Assembly: GCA_033557465.1 (NCBI GenBank) | Contig: CM066033.1 | Coordinates: 1,359,141,834-1,359,205,833, forward strand | DNA length: 64,000 bases | Direction of reading: 5' to 3' | From: Ichthyophis bannanicus | Taxonomy: Eukaryota > Chordata > Amphibia > Gymnophiona > Ichthyophiidae | Part shown: positions 42,542 to 52,693 of the stretch, in pieces | Layout: every line of letters begins with the position of its first letter | Numbering within the stretch: the first letter of the stretch is position 1 | Notes under the pieces: generated by a model | Database searches by the model: none | What the model saw: the letters and a program-made list of their open reading frames with translations, nothing else | What the model was told of the DNA's origin: nothing | Program-made: the position numbers and the translations under genes

Positions 42542-42729
42542 AACTGAGGAGAGGCAGTTGGGAAAGGCGGGAAGGCAGCACTCAGGCGTGGTGGGATGCT
42601 TCCAAAAGCTCTTTGATTGGATGCTGGGAAGCGTTCCCGTGCAGACTCCGTCGGTACCGACGTACCCATATGTGAAGACTTCTTCCTGCTGTTCCCAGAG
42701 ATCACCTGTTACAGGTAAGTAACTGTGCT
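42542..42729 (+). repeat. DIRS-C2 right inverted terminal repeat
   Basis: From AACTGAGGAGAGGCAG outward to GTAAGTAACTGTGCT. Nearly identical to the A2 right arm in its outer 90 bases. Confidence 0.9.
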
Positions 42730-43377
42730 TTACAAGGTGCTGTTTAAATATAAAACTCTAGGATTCTAGAGTTTTCTGACTTACCTTTCTTGGTGATGCT
42801 CTCTGTCCCAATTACACGTCTTTCAGGATTCTCTATACCCCCAATTTAGAAGCAACTTTTCTTCAGACTGTCAGGATAGGAAACTATGATTATACTTCGA
42901 TGCTGGTGCTTGTCCTGTTTTGGATATAAATGGAAGCCCATCCACTCCTTTCAGTTCAGTCCCCAAATAACTGTCAATTATTTGAGATTTCTGATCATAT
43001 TTGAACAGTTTCTAGATGGAAGTGACCTTATCCTTCAGGGCAGTTTCTCCAAATGAGTTAGTTTGGCACATATCATGACAGTCGTGAACCTCACGTCCAA
43101 GCCAGGGCATGTGGAGTATGATCTCTCTCTCAAATTTACTACTAAGGCTTGGCATAGTACTTGCATCGTGCCAAAGAGAGCCTCCTGCTGGAGTTCGTAA
43201 GATGTAACAGGTATGGGTAGCTTGTCAAGATGTACTTGGAAACTCTTCTTTATCAAGCCTGTGTTCCTTGATGTTTGATCATGGTACCAAATGGAATCAT
43301 GTTTTTTTGCCTGCAAAATTATGCTTGTGAATATATATCTGTTGCAAACAAGTAAAGCAACATTTGGGTTTCATTAG
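42730..43377. other. unassigned segment
   Basis: One minus-strand frame of 93 codons (43035-43316) has no recognised domain. The plus strand reads TVVNLTSKPGHVEYDLSL in an interrupted frame around 43079-43130, possibly a pseudogene scrap, but I cannot identify it. Confidence 0.35.
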
Positions 43378-45500
43378 TTATTTTTTCTCTTACTTTTATT
43401 TTTATTCAATTTTGAATATAATATGAAAACTGTAAACATCGTCCAAATGTTCACATGCCATACTGCAACATAAACAGAAAGAGACAAAATAAGTTTCCCA
43501 AATAGCACATCGGAGAGACTCAAATAGAGGCATAACATGTAGGGATAGTAATCATTACACCAATCGCATCCAAATCTCTCTTCTACCACCCCCTCAACAA
43601 TACTTCCAAAATCCAACAAACTTTCACATTTCAATCCTTAAGCTGAGAAGTAACCCCAATAGTTTTCCCATTCTTAGTAGTTTTGCAGCTAGCTAGAGTC
43701 TTATAAAATTTGTACAGCAACCTCCTAACCCTTTGGATTTTTGGACAATAAGCTCCTATCTCATTGAGGAGAGAGAAACAACCACTTAAATTTTTGGAAT
43801 AAATGTTGAAGCTATAGCCAAGCAAACACCAGAATCTTAACACCAGAGAGTTCTGTTCTGGATTGCCATGAATGCCCCCTTGCACAGAAAATTCATAATT
43901 CTCACTAATCCTAGTTCACTGGCCCATGGAAATCTGGTAGGGCCTTTGCACCCAGGAGGGAAATTTTTAATAATATTCAGTGTTGGGGATAATGGGAAGA
44001 ACCTTCTCTGCCCACTTAATCTATTAAGTACGTTCCCCGTACATGAAGCAGTGACCCAATCAACGGGTGGAATTCAAGGGTATCCCCCATTCGGCTCCAG
44101 TCTAGAAACAAGCATGAACTGGGACCAGCCCTCAGAAGCACACAGTTCTCCATGCTTGCTCAGTGTCTCTTCAGACCCCCCTCAAACCAACCCTTAGCAA
44201 TCTACAGTGCAATGTAGTATCTTTTATGAAATCGGGCGATGGCATTATGCCACTTACCTAATGATTGGCCATAGTGGATCGTGCAATTCTTGGTCTCCAA
44301 TTCCAGATAAAATTTAGAAATTGCTCTATTCAGATCCCTAAAAATACCTCCCTCTTCATCAAAAAGGGTGGCATAGAAAATAAGACTAACAACCTTGGAG
44401 TTACATTCATTTTAAGATTTGACTCTTGTCAAAATGCATGGAGCAAGTGATTCCATCTCCTCAGATCGTCGTTGATTTTTATAAAGGTGGCTAATGCAAG
44501 TCATGTGTATATGTATATATGTATATGTATGTGTATAATGTTTACTCAGGCTGGCTGTACTGTTATGCCAATGTATTTAAACCTCTTCCCACCCTTCAGC
44601 CCATTAGGAATGTCTGATAAGGTTTTATATGTCCTTTTAAAACCTTTAAGAAATTTATGGGCATCAGTAATGACTTGGGTTCATTTCAGTTTGTAGCCTG
44701 AGATGCTACTGTACAATTTGCATTCTTTCACAAATACCAGCTGAGAAGTTAAAGGACATGCCTTAAAGATTAAAGTGCCATCAGCATATAGCACCACTTT
44801 GTGAATGCCCTTCCCCAGACTATATCTAGAGAAAGCTGGATTATCTGAGCAAAGGGTTCTAAAACCAGGGCAGATAGAGAAGAAAGGGGGCAGCCCCGTC
44901 TGGTATTGTCTTAACTAAAAATTCCTGGCAAGAGAACCATTTAGGCTCAGCTTTTTGCACAAAGTGCATCATTCAGCTTCACCATAACACTTTTAAATCC
45001 CTTCCCAAATGCAGGAGACGGAACGGCTAAGGCCATTCTACCCTGCAGAAAACCTTTTCTGTTCAAGGGCCAAAAAGACTACAGGACTGTCTGTTCTCTT
45101 TGACAGGTGATTAAAAATATTAAAACACTCTTCTAACATTCTGTTATTTCTACCACTAATAAAGCCAAATTGAGTGGAGGAGTAGCCTAGTGGTTAGAGC
45201 ACTGGCTTGGTATCCAAGAGACCAGGGTTTGATTCCCACTTGGCACCCCTTGTGACCTCGGGCAAGTCACTTAACCCTCCATTGCCTTGGAAGAGAGGCC
45301 TGGCAATTTATTTCTGGACACACTGCCAAGAAAACGCAGGAGCTGCTGGGTTGCCTGGAGTCAGCATTGACTTGCAGGCACACATTACATTTTCCAGTAA
45401 AGCCAATTTAGTTTCTGATTACCCCCTTCAAATCTTTTGACCAGCATTATAGTTAATAATTTTGTTTTTATGAGAGATGCAGTCCTATACAAGCTACATA
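43378..45500 (-). pseudogene. second L1-clade LINE fragment, minus strand, decayed
   Basis: On the minus strand the 44800-44960 region reads GCPPF and LYADGTLIFKACPL, the L1 reverse transcriptase palm with the second catalytic Asp changed to Gly. 45000-45165 reads FGFISGRNNRMLEECFNIF, the L1 fingers block, and after the SINE the same strand reads KTKLLTIMLVKRF. Towards 43378 the sequence becomes A/T-rich like an L1 3' end. There are many stops. A SINE interrupts it at 45172-45397. Outer limits are approximate. Confidence 0.7.
45172..45397 (+). mobile_element. tRNA-headed SINE with RTE-like tail
   Basis: A box TAGCCTAGTGGTTAGAGC and B box GGTTTGATTCCCACTT are followed by CAAGTCACTTAACCCTCCA. 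The second half (GGCCTGGCAATTTATTTCTG, then CTGGAGTCAGCATTGACTTG and CAGGCACACATTACA) resembles RTE/BovB 3' ends such as the one at 400-450. Flanking duplications TAAAGCCAAATT (45160-45171) and TAAAGCCAATTT (45398-45409) mark the insertion into the L1. Confidence 0.85.
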
Positions 45501-45649
45501 ATTCTAGATTCTTCCCTTGCTGATTGGGATGCTATGTGACATTCAGTGCATTCAGTCTCCAACTGTCAGTGGTGGGTGGAGTTGATGATTCAGCTGCGTT
45601 GAACTTAATGGTACCCTTTTTTTTTTTTTTCTTTTTCACTTTTCTAAGG
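45501..45649. other. short unassigned segment with T run
   Basis: Holds a 14-base T run at 45618-45631. Possibly flank or the extreme 5' region of the L2. Confidence 0.35.
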
Positions 45650-45668
45650 AGGTGTCTCCATTGAATTA

Positions 45669-48443
45669 ATGACCACAAGATCAGTTAGAAATAAAATTCA
45701 CACAATCAGAGACCATATCTATGACCAACAACCAGATATCCTTTGCATTACAGAATCATGGCTAACTCCCACTGACAGCGTTCTACTCAACCAACTGGTC
45801 CCACCAGAATATTCCGCCTTTAACAACCCTCGCACACAGAAAAGAGGAGGTGGAGTTCTAATCATCGCAAAAAACTCTTTACAGCTACAAACTATCGCCT
45901 CTAATACCTCTGATAAATCCAGCTCTATCACAGTGGGTAACAAACACTTAGCTATCAGCCTCCTATATAGAGCCCCTCACGCCCCAGCTGATGAGCTAAC
46001 CTCTATTTTAGAGACCGTCTGTGCAGTCAACACTTACCATAAACCTCTAATTTTATTAGGTGACTTCAACCTCAACTCCTCTTCTAATGCAGATAAGGAA
46101 ACCTTCTTGCAAGCTATGGACTCCCTACAATATACCCAATTAATAAATGCTCCTACACATAAATACGGATCTACGCCAGATCTCTTCTTTGCCCCCAACC
46201 ACCTTGTAAATAATGACAGCTTCTCCTCACCCATAATCACACCAGTCCCATGGTCAGACCACCTTAGAATTAAAATAGAATTCTCAAGCAGGATTGACAA
46301 ACTTGATAAGATAAAAACTTCTACATTTACTCCAAGAAGATTCAAAGCCTTCAATAAAGAGCAGTTCTTACTTGACACACTACCTTGCCTTGACTCAACT
46401 GAACTTGATTTGAACAAACAAGTGAACAATTGGTATAACACCATTAGCACTGCATCCAAGGCCTTTTCAGACTCAAGAACATTCAAAAACAGACATCACG
46501 CTCCATGGTATTCCAAAAACATACGCAATGCTAAGAGGGAATTAAGGAGAATTGAACGCCACTGGAGACGATCAAAATCTCCTACCTCTCAAAATTTATA
46601 TTTAATTCAGCAAAAGAATTACAACGATCTCATCAAGAAAACTAAAAAAGAGCACCACACAAATACTATACAGAAAGCATTTAACAAACCTAGAGAACTT
46701 TTTGCAATTGTAAAAAATCTAGTCAACGAACCAAGCTCTGATAGAGACATTCAGATCAGTCCTCAAGTATATGCAGATCATCTTCAATTGAAAATAGGCC
46801 AAACCCCACCTTTAAAACAATCTGAAAACAACAGCCTTATTTTACCAAGTACAATTTGGAACAAGTTTTACACTCCCTCGACTACACAACTTTCAGACAT
46901 CATTGCTGCACTTAACACAAGCACTGCACCCACAGATCCTTGCCCTGTACCTTGGATCAAAGCTACCAAGTCAAACTTTATTAATTTTATTCACAATCTT
47001 GTAACTAACTCCTTAACTCATGGAATCATGCCAGAACAACTTAAATTAGCCACAATTAGGCCTACCCATAAAAAAACCAACCTTGAAAAAAACAATCCAG
47101 CTGCATATAGACCAATTTCCAGCTTACCACTCTTAGCAAAAATTATTGAGAAGGCAGTACAGCTACAACTTCAAGACCATATTGATGAACATGCGCCACT
47201 TGACATACATCAGCATGGCTTCCGCCCTAACCATGGTGTTGAAACGCTCCTACTATATTTATTTAATGACATCACTCAAGCAATAGACAATTTCAATAGA
47301 GGAACCTTAATGATCTTCTTAGATATTTCAGCTGCCTTCGATACAGTGGACCATGCAATCCTCTTAACCAGACTAAAGAGCATCGGATTAACTGGCACCG
47401 TCCTAAAATGGTTTGAATCCTACCTAGTTGATAGACAGTTCCAAGTTAAAATTGGCCTAAACACCTCACGTCACATGGTAATCAAACAAGGCGTGCCGCA
47501 AGGATCTGCACTCTCTTCACTTCTTTTTAACTTGTTCATCCAACCAATCTGTCGCATAATAGCAGATCATCAAATAGACTACACGATTTATGCGGATGAT
47601 ATCATGATTTACACTCCAATTGATATCAACTGCCCAGATTACAGCAAAATTTCAAACTGTATTACCAGCATTTCCAATTGGCTAACAAATAATAACCTTG
47701 CAATGAACCTGAACAAGACGGAAGCACTTATTGTAACTAGAAACACCAGCTTTATCCCTCCACCTTACATTACATGCAACAACACAAAGATTCCAATTAA
47801 GGACGAAGTAAGATACCTCGGAATAACCCTCGATAAGAAGCTAAACCTGCGATCTCATATAAGAAAAACTGTTAAAAACGCGTATTACAAAATGAAGATA
47901 ATTAGACGACTTAAGCCTCTTATCTCCTATGATCACTTTCGAACAGTCTGTCAGGCACTCATTACTCCCATTCTGGATTTCTGCAACCCTATTTACAATG
48001 GACTGCCAAAACATGCTCTCAAGCCACTTCAAATGGCACAGAATACAGCAGCCAGAATCATCAATGGATCCTCAAATCATGAACACATTACCCCCATCCT
48101 TAAAGAACTCCACTGGCTCCCAATAATCCTTCGCATAAAGTGTAAATTAATCATAAATATATTCAAAATGAAACACAACAGTTCTGCAATCAGCCTCCAT
48201 GCCCTCTTACTCCATGATACCAGCAAAAGACCAAGAAGGTTATCTACTTCTAACACCCTCAGCACCCCAAAAAACTACTCTAAATCATGCAAATGTACTT
48301 CACAAAGAGCAATTTCTTTGGCCGCCCCTTTAATTTGGATCTCTCTCCCTCCTGATTTACGCTCACTGGATGATTTAAAAGACTTTCGTAAGCAATTAAA
48401 AACTACACTTTTCATTGAACAATATGGATCAACAATTGACTAA
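45669..48443 (+). CDS. L2 LINE endonuclease-reverse transcriptase, intact ORF
   Basis: 924 residues without interruption. AP endonuclease: TRSVRNKIHTIRDHIYD near residue 3, LCITESWLT, LLGDFNLNSSSNAD near residue 130 and PVPWSDHLRIKIEF near residue 195. A basic linker follows (KRELRRIERHWRRSKSPT). Reverse transcriptase: AAYRPISSLPLLAKIIEKAV near residue 478, HQHGFRPNHGVETLL, MIFLDISAAFDTVDHAILL, QGVPQGSALSSLLFNLFI and YADDIMIYT with the catalytic YADD near residue 640. The C-terminal block ILDFCNPIYNGLP and the end KTTLFIEQYG are L2-like. The enzyme would nick target DNA and prime reverse transcription. It is the longest undamaged LINE frame here and could be a source for the L2-tailed SINEs. 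Confidence 0.92.
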   Translation: MTTRSVRNKIHTIRDHIYDQQPDILCITESWLTPTDSVLLNQLVPPEYSAFNNPRTQKRGGGVLIIAKNSLQLQTIASNTSDKSSSITVGNKHLAISLLYRAPHAPADELTSILETVCAVNTYHKPLILLGDFNLNSSSNADKETFLQAMDSLQYTQLINAPTHKYGSTPDLFFAPNHLVNNDSFSSPIITPVPWSDHLRIKIEFSSRIDKLDKIKTSTFTPRRFKAFNKEQFLLDTLPCLDSTELDLNKQVNNWYNTISTASKAFSDSRTFKNRHHAPWYSKNIRNAKRELRRIERHWRRSKSPTSQNLYLIQQKNYNDLIKKTKKEHHTNTIQKAFNKPRELFAIVKNLVNEPSSDRDIQISPQVYADHLQLKIGQTPPLKQSENNSLILPSTIWNKFYTPSTTQLSDIIAALNTSTAPTDPCPVPWIKATKSNFINFIHNLVTNSLTHGIMPEQLKLATIRPTHKKTNLEKNNPAAYRPISSLPLLAKIIEKAVQLQLQDHIDEHAPLDIHQHGFRPNHGVETLLLYLFNDITQAIDNFNRGTLMIFLDISAAFDTVDHAILLTRLKSIGLTGTVLKWFESYLVDRQFQVKIGLNTSRHMVIKQGVPQGSALSSLLFNLFIQPICRIIADHQIDYTIYADDIMIYTPIDINCPDYSKISNCITSISNWLTNNNLAMNLNKTEALIVTRNTSFIPPPYITCNNTKIPIKDEVRYLGITLDKKLNLRSHIRKTVKNAYYKMKIIRRLKPLISYDHFRTVCQALITPILDFCNPIYNGLPKHALKPLQMAQNTAARIINGSSNHEHITPILKELHWLPIILRIKCKLIINIFKMKHNSSAISLHALLLHDTSKRPRRLSTSNTLSTPKNYSKSCKCTSQRAISLAAPLIWISLPPDLRSLDDLKDFRKQLKTTLFIEQYGSTID

Positions 48444-48571
48444 ATATCATATATTGTATTTATTATAATTAATCTGCCTTATTGTTAACCCTTGTTATTT
48501 TTCCTTTATTACCACTGTGCTGTTATGTTTATACTGTGTTTGTTTCCCTTGCCTATAACCTTTGTATTTCT

Positions 48572-48632
48572 TGTAACCGCTTTGATTGAAGGAAAAGGCG
48601 GTATAGAAAACTTGTTAAATAAATAAATAAAT
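48572..48632 (+). repeat. L2 3' terminal hairpin and AAAT tail
   Basis: AACCGCTTTGATTGAAGG followed by AAAAGGCGGTATAGAAAAC forms an ACCGC/GCGGT stem just before the AAAT repeats. The same stem is present in the SINE tails at 35724-36030 and 49386-49688. Confidence 0.8.
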
Positions 48633-48931
48633 GTGGTCCCTCAGGTGATCATATACATGTATCCCTGAATTGTGCAGTTCTGGGCGTGAATACACCAAGA
48701 AATCCAGGCCATATTAGACAGGGAGGTGTTTTTGACACCATCCCTCTATCTACTGGGATACAGGTCACAGACTCCCACTTCCACGCGGCCCCAGCTTCTT
48801 TTGGCCACGTGGCATTGTGACTTTGGAAGTGTTTTAAAACACTTGTATTTAGGCATCAACAGGTGGTGAAAGTTGCACTTTTTGAGAAATTCTTACTCTT
48901 TGTGGGGTAAGTCAGAGATGTATGACGAGTT
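48633..48931. other. unassigned segment
   Basis: No ORF or named repeat. A weak minus-strand resemblance to an L1 endonuclease was not convincing. Confidence 0.3.
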
Positions 48932-49091
48932 CTCCAGGAACAAGCTGGAAGTCAGTCCTCACATATGGGTGACGTCAGCGCCGACGGAGCCCTCGTGCGG
49001 AGCAATTTCCCCAGCTTTCAAAGAAAGCCTTTGGGAATGCCTTGCGCATGCGCGGTCCCCTTCCCGCCCAAGGGTGCCATCTTGCTCAGTC
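48932..49091 (+). repeat. DIRS-B2 left inverted terminal repeat
   Basis: Complement of 63428-63583 with mismatches. It has the B-type palindrome with one change (CGTCAGCGCCGACG). Confidence 0.88.
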
Positions 49092-49338
49092 TTCTTTTTT
49101 TCCATGGAGCCCGACAGACATCGTCCCATTTTCCTCGGAAAAAGTTGATTATTTTTTGACTAATTCTACCGTTTTTGGTACCGGTTCGACGCCGATTCCC
49201 CTTCCCGCCTCGGCTCAGTACACCGGTATCGAGTCCGACTAACTTTTTTGTTTTTGTCCTTAGTGACTAGCGTTCGCGCTCTTTTTCTTTTAACTGGCAC
49301 TCCAGTCTTTCGACCTCGCAGGGGCCCTTTTTCCCCCG

Positions 49339-51570
49339 ATGGCTGCCAGCGGGTTTAAAAAGTGTGATCGGTGCAAGAGACTTATTTTATTTATTTATTA
49401 TTTATTTATTTACATTCTCTTATATACCGTGCTATTCTGCATCAGTGCGGTTTACATTGAACAAACTGAAATTACATTGAACAGGGCATTATAACTTGGA
49501 GATAACAATTTTACAGGGAACATGGGCCATGGAGGGTTAAGTGGCTTGCCCAAGACCACAAGGAGCGCCTGTGGGACTAGAAACCCCAGTCCTTCCGGCC
49601 CAAGGTTGCTGTCCTCTAGTGGGATTTGAACCCCCGACCTTCCGGCCTGAAGTACCTTGCCCCAACCACTAGGCTACTCCTCCACTCCACTTATGTCCCT
49701 CACCAACACCCATGACTGCTGCCTCCGCTGCCTTGAACCCGACCATGATCCGGTGGTCTGCGGTCCATGTGGCAAGATGTCCTCCAAGGCGTTGAGGAGC
49801 AGGCAGCACCAGCGCGAGACTATTTTCTCTGAATCTGGATCTGTCTGGGTCAGGACCTCATCAGAAGCCTCAACATCTCGGGATTCTGAACCCGAGCACC
49901 ATTGAGGGCCTTCTGAGCAGGGGTTTCCCACCCGGGAGCACCGTAAGAAGAAGAAACCCGCGAGGGATGCGTCTCTGGAAGACTCCAATCGGCCGGGACC
50001 CTTAGGTACCAGGTCGCGGAGTGCCGAACGCCGTCCCGGGTTCGCCGAGTCGGAGAGGCCTGCCAAAATACCTCGTACGGAACTGGAGGCATCGGACAAG
50101 GTAATGCCTGTTGTCTTCGTGGACTCTCCTCCGGGAGAACCGGCGTCAGTTCCAGCGTCGGAAACCGAGCCGGTGGCTGCTGAGCCTTCTGAGCTGGGTC
50201 TCAGGTTGGTGGCCTTGGAGAGCAGCATGTCTGTCTTCATGGACCAGCAGCGGGCGCTGATAGCCGGTCTCACCCGCGCATCCGCCCCAACCACCGGGAC
50301 TTCAACATCTAAGTCGACCCCGGAGGTAGAGCCAATCCTCGAGTCCATGCGGGCTCGAGTCAATCCTCGGCCAAGGTCTCCCTCGACCTCCCGTTTGGGA
50401 CCGAGGTCGCCTGGGCCATCGGCATCGGGACAGACGCGCTCGAAGCCCTCGAGGCCGGAGCCCATTGAGTCCTCCTTGGAGGACTCAGCTTGGGAGACGG
50501 AGGAGGAAGACTCGCCAGATACCCACCGGACCCGGTACGTCCCATCGGACTCACCAGGTTTGGAACCTCGGAGACGTTCGCTCCCGGAGGACACCAGGTT
50601 CTCGGACTTTGTTAGGGATATGGCCAAAGCTTTGGCTTTCCCTGCAGATGCCGAGGAGGAGCCGAAGAGCTCGACGCCCTCCAGTATGACTCTCTTCTGA
50701 AGGAGGCCCTTGTACCGGTGCCTCTGATGCTGGAACGGTTGATGCTCCGCATGTGGGAGTCCCTGGCCTCGGTGCCGGTCCTCAGCAAACGGGTCAATTC
50801 CATTTATCGAGTCCGTAAGAGCCCCGGGTTCCAAAAGGCACAGCTGCCGCACAACTCCATGGTTGTGGAATCGGCCATGCAAAAGCTCAAGAGCCAAAAG
50901 ATGCACTCCTTGGTGCCTCCCGGCCGGGAAGCCCGGAACCTGGACGCCCTCGGCAGAAAGTGCTTCCAGGGCTCGATGCTGTCATACCATGTCCAGACAT
51001 ACCAGCTGTACATGGGCATGTACTTAAGAGACCTGGCAAAGGAGATTGCTGGGTTCTCTGCTGGCCTCTCCGAGGAACCTTTGCAGTGCTTCAAGGCCCT
51101 GTCCACCGGGATCAGAGAGTGCTCGAAGTTTGTCTCGCGCAGTCTACGACGGCTTTGAGGCTTCGGCCCGGGTAGCCGCAGCCGGCATCGGTGCAGGGCA
51201 CCAGGCTTGGCTCATATCGTCTGACCTCGAGCCATGGGTACAGGACAAATTGGTCGATGTCCCCTGCCGAGGCGATAACCTCTTCAGCAAACCCATGACT
51301 GAAAAGGCTGCTGAACTCGAGTCCGAGTACTTGACCTGGACAAGGCTGTCGAAGAAGACATCTGCTCCTTCTCACAGGAAGAAGGCCTCGGGGGGAAAAA
51401 GCCCTTTTACCCGAGGAAGGGATAGGCTTACAGAAACTACCCCACTTACCAGGCCTCCCCAGCTCCCCAGCAGGGGCAGAAAGCCAGGGGACGGGGGAAT
51501 GGCCCTTGTAAGCCTCAAACCCCCAAGCCTCCAGCTCCTGCTCCTGCCCAGCAGGGAGGGGGTTTTTTGA
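49339..51570 (+). pseudogene. DIRS-B2 gag-like protein, disrupted
   Basis: The start MAASGFKKCDRCKR at 49339 is cut at 49385 by the SINE and resumes at about 49692 (MSLTNTHDCCLRCLEPDH, CGPC). TGA at 49903-49905 breaks the frame, which continues to 50700. A 7-bp loss near 50660 shifts it to 50718-51158 (YRVRKSPGFQKAQLPHNSM, YMGMYLRDLAKEIAG), and another indel near 51145 moves it to the frame ending at 51570. A third frame, entered at a GGGGGG-AAAAA run near 51390, holds the basic tail. B1 also needs a frame change at the matching G run. Confidence 0.88.
49386..49688 (-). mobile_element. tRNA-headed SINE with L2-like tail, minus strand
   Basis: Reverse complement of the SINE at 35724-36030 with high similarity, including B box, body and hairpin tail followed by AAATA repeats. 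Target duplications ACTTAT at 49380-49385 and 49689-49694. It lies within the first 20 codons of B2 gag. Confidence 0.9.
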
Positions 51571-51970
51571 CTCCCACTGCATAGCTCCTCTCCCACCAGT
51601 GGTTTGTCCCTGCACAGGAGGTCGGCTGTCCCTGTACGCCCACAGGTGGCCAGCCATTACATCTGATACTTGGGTTCTAAGGATAGTCCAAGATGGCTAT
51701 CTTCTCCATTTCAGCCAAGTACCTACCTCCTATTTCCCAGGAGAGCATCTCAGACCCTTCTTGCACAAGAACCTCCTCTTGCAGGAGTTAGCTGGTCTTC
51801 TCAAGGCTCAGGCGGTGGAACCGGTGCCCCACCACCTGCAGGGGAAAGGCTTTTACTCCAGGTATTTCCTGATACCGAAAATACAAGGAGGCCTTTGCCC
51901 CATCCTGGACCTGCGAAATCTCAACAAGTTCTTGGTGAGGGAAAAGTTCAAGATGCTTTCACTTGGGATA

Positions 51971-52693
51971 TTTCGCCCTTTCCTCTCTGTTGATACCAGT
52001 AAGATGATTGTCCACTCCTTAATCACCTCCCGTCTTGATTATTGTAACCTTGTCCTTGCCGGCCTCCCTGCGAGCCACCTCTTTCCTCTTCAGTCAGTTC
52101 AACACTCCACTACTTGACTTATTTTCCGCCAGTCTCGCTTTTCCCACATCACTCCTCTCCTCATCTCGCTTCATTGGCTTCCCATCCATCTCCGTATCCA
52201 ATTTAAACTTCTCCTAATCTATAAATGTATTCACTCTTCTGCCCCCCAGTACCTTTCGTCTCTTATCTCTTCTTACACCCCCTCTTGGTTACTTCGCTCT
52301 TCTAATAGTCTTCGTTTATCTGTGCCCTTTACTGGTACTGCCAATTCCAGACTTCGCTCCTTCCAACTGGCAGCACCCTTTGCTTGGAATAGTCTTCCTA
52401 TCTCTGTGCGCCAGGCGTCCTCCCTGCCCACTTTCAAGTCCAGACTCAAATCCCACCTCTTCATTACTGCTTTTCGTTCCTGTCTTGCCCTAGCTTGATC
52501 TCTCCATCAACTTTTGTTTACTTTGTCCTGTAAATTTTGTTATTTGTATTTTGTAACTTATTTTGTATTCTGTCTTATTAGATTGTGAGCTCTGATGAGC
52601 AGGGACTGTCTCTCTTGTATGTTTGTACAACGCTTCGTATGTTGTGGCGCTATATAAGTGTTTATTAATAATAATAATAACAATAATAATAAT
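51971..52693 (+). mobile_element. LINE 3' end (L2/Rex-like), 5'-truncated
   Basis: Encodes the C-terminal RT block SRLDYCNLVLAGLPASHLF, LISLHWLPIHLRIQFKLL and ANSRLRSFQLAAPFAWN in interrupted frames, then a 3' UTR with GGCGCTATATAAGTG and an AAT-repeat tail. Target duplication GATA flanks it (51967-51970, 52694-52697). The exact clade is uncertain. Confidence 0.78.

Larger units (their letters stand above)
37360..42729 (+). mobile_element. DIRS-C2, complete gag-only DIRS element
   Basis: 5,370 bp with left arm, gag, 2.3 kb of non-coding DNA, an ICR and a right arm. Ends ATCTCC and GTGCT and both arms match family A closely. Only gag is readable. It starts exactly at C1's broken ICR and ends before unrelated sequence (TTACAAGGTGC). 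Confidence 0.88.
45650..48632 (+). mobile_element. L2-clade LINE, little damaged
   Basis: One long ORF (45669-48443) and a 190-bp 3' UTR ending in AAATAAATAAATAAATG. The 5' end is probably truncated close to the start of the endonuclease, since TAA lies 24 bp upstream of the ATG in frame and no ORF1 is seen. Confidence 0.85.

Noticed and set aside
48640..48930. minus-strand L1 endonuclease remnant
   Set aside because: Only a weak resemblance in one short frame. Not enough conserved motifs to support it.
49674..50906. 410-codon minus-strand ORF
   Set aside because: It is the antisense shadow of GC-rich, serine-rich B2 gag and includes the SINE edge. It has no recognisable domain and no counterpart of this length opposite B1 gag.
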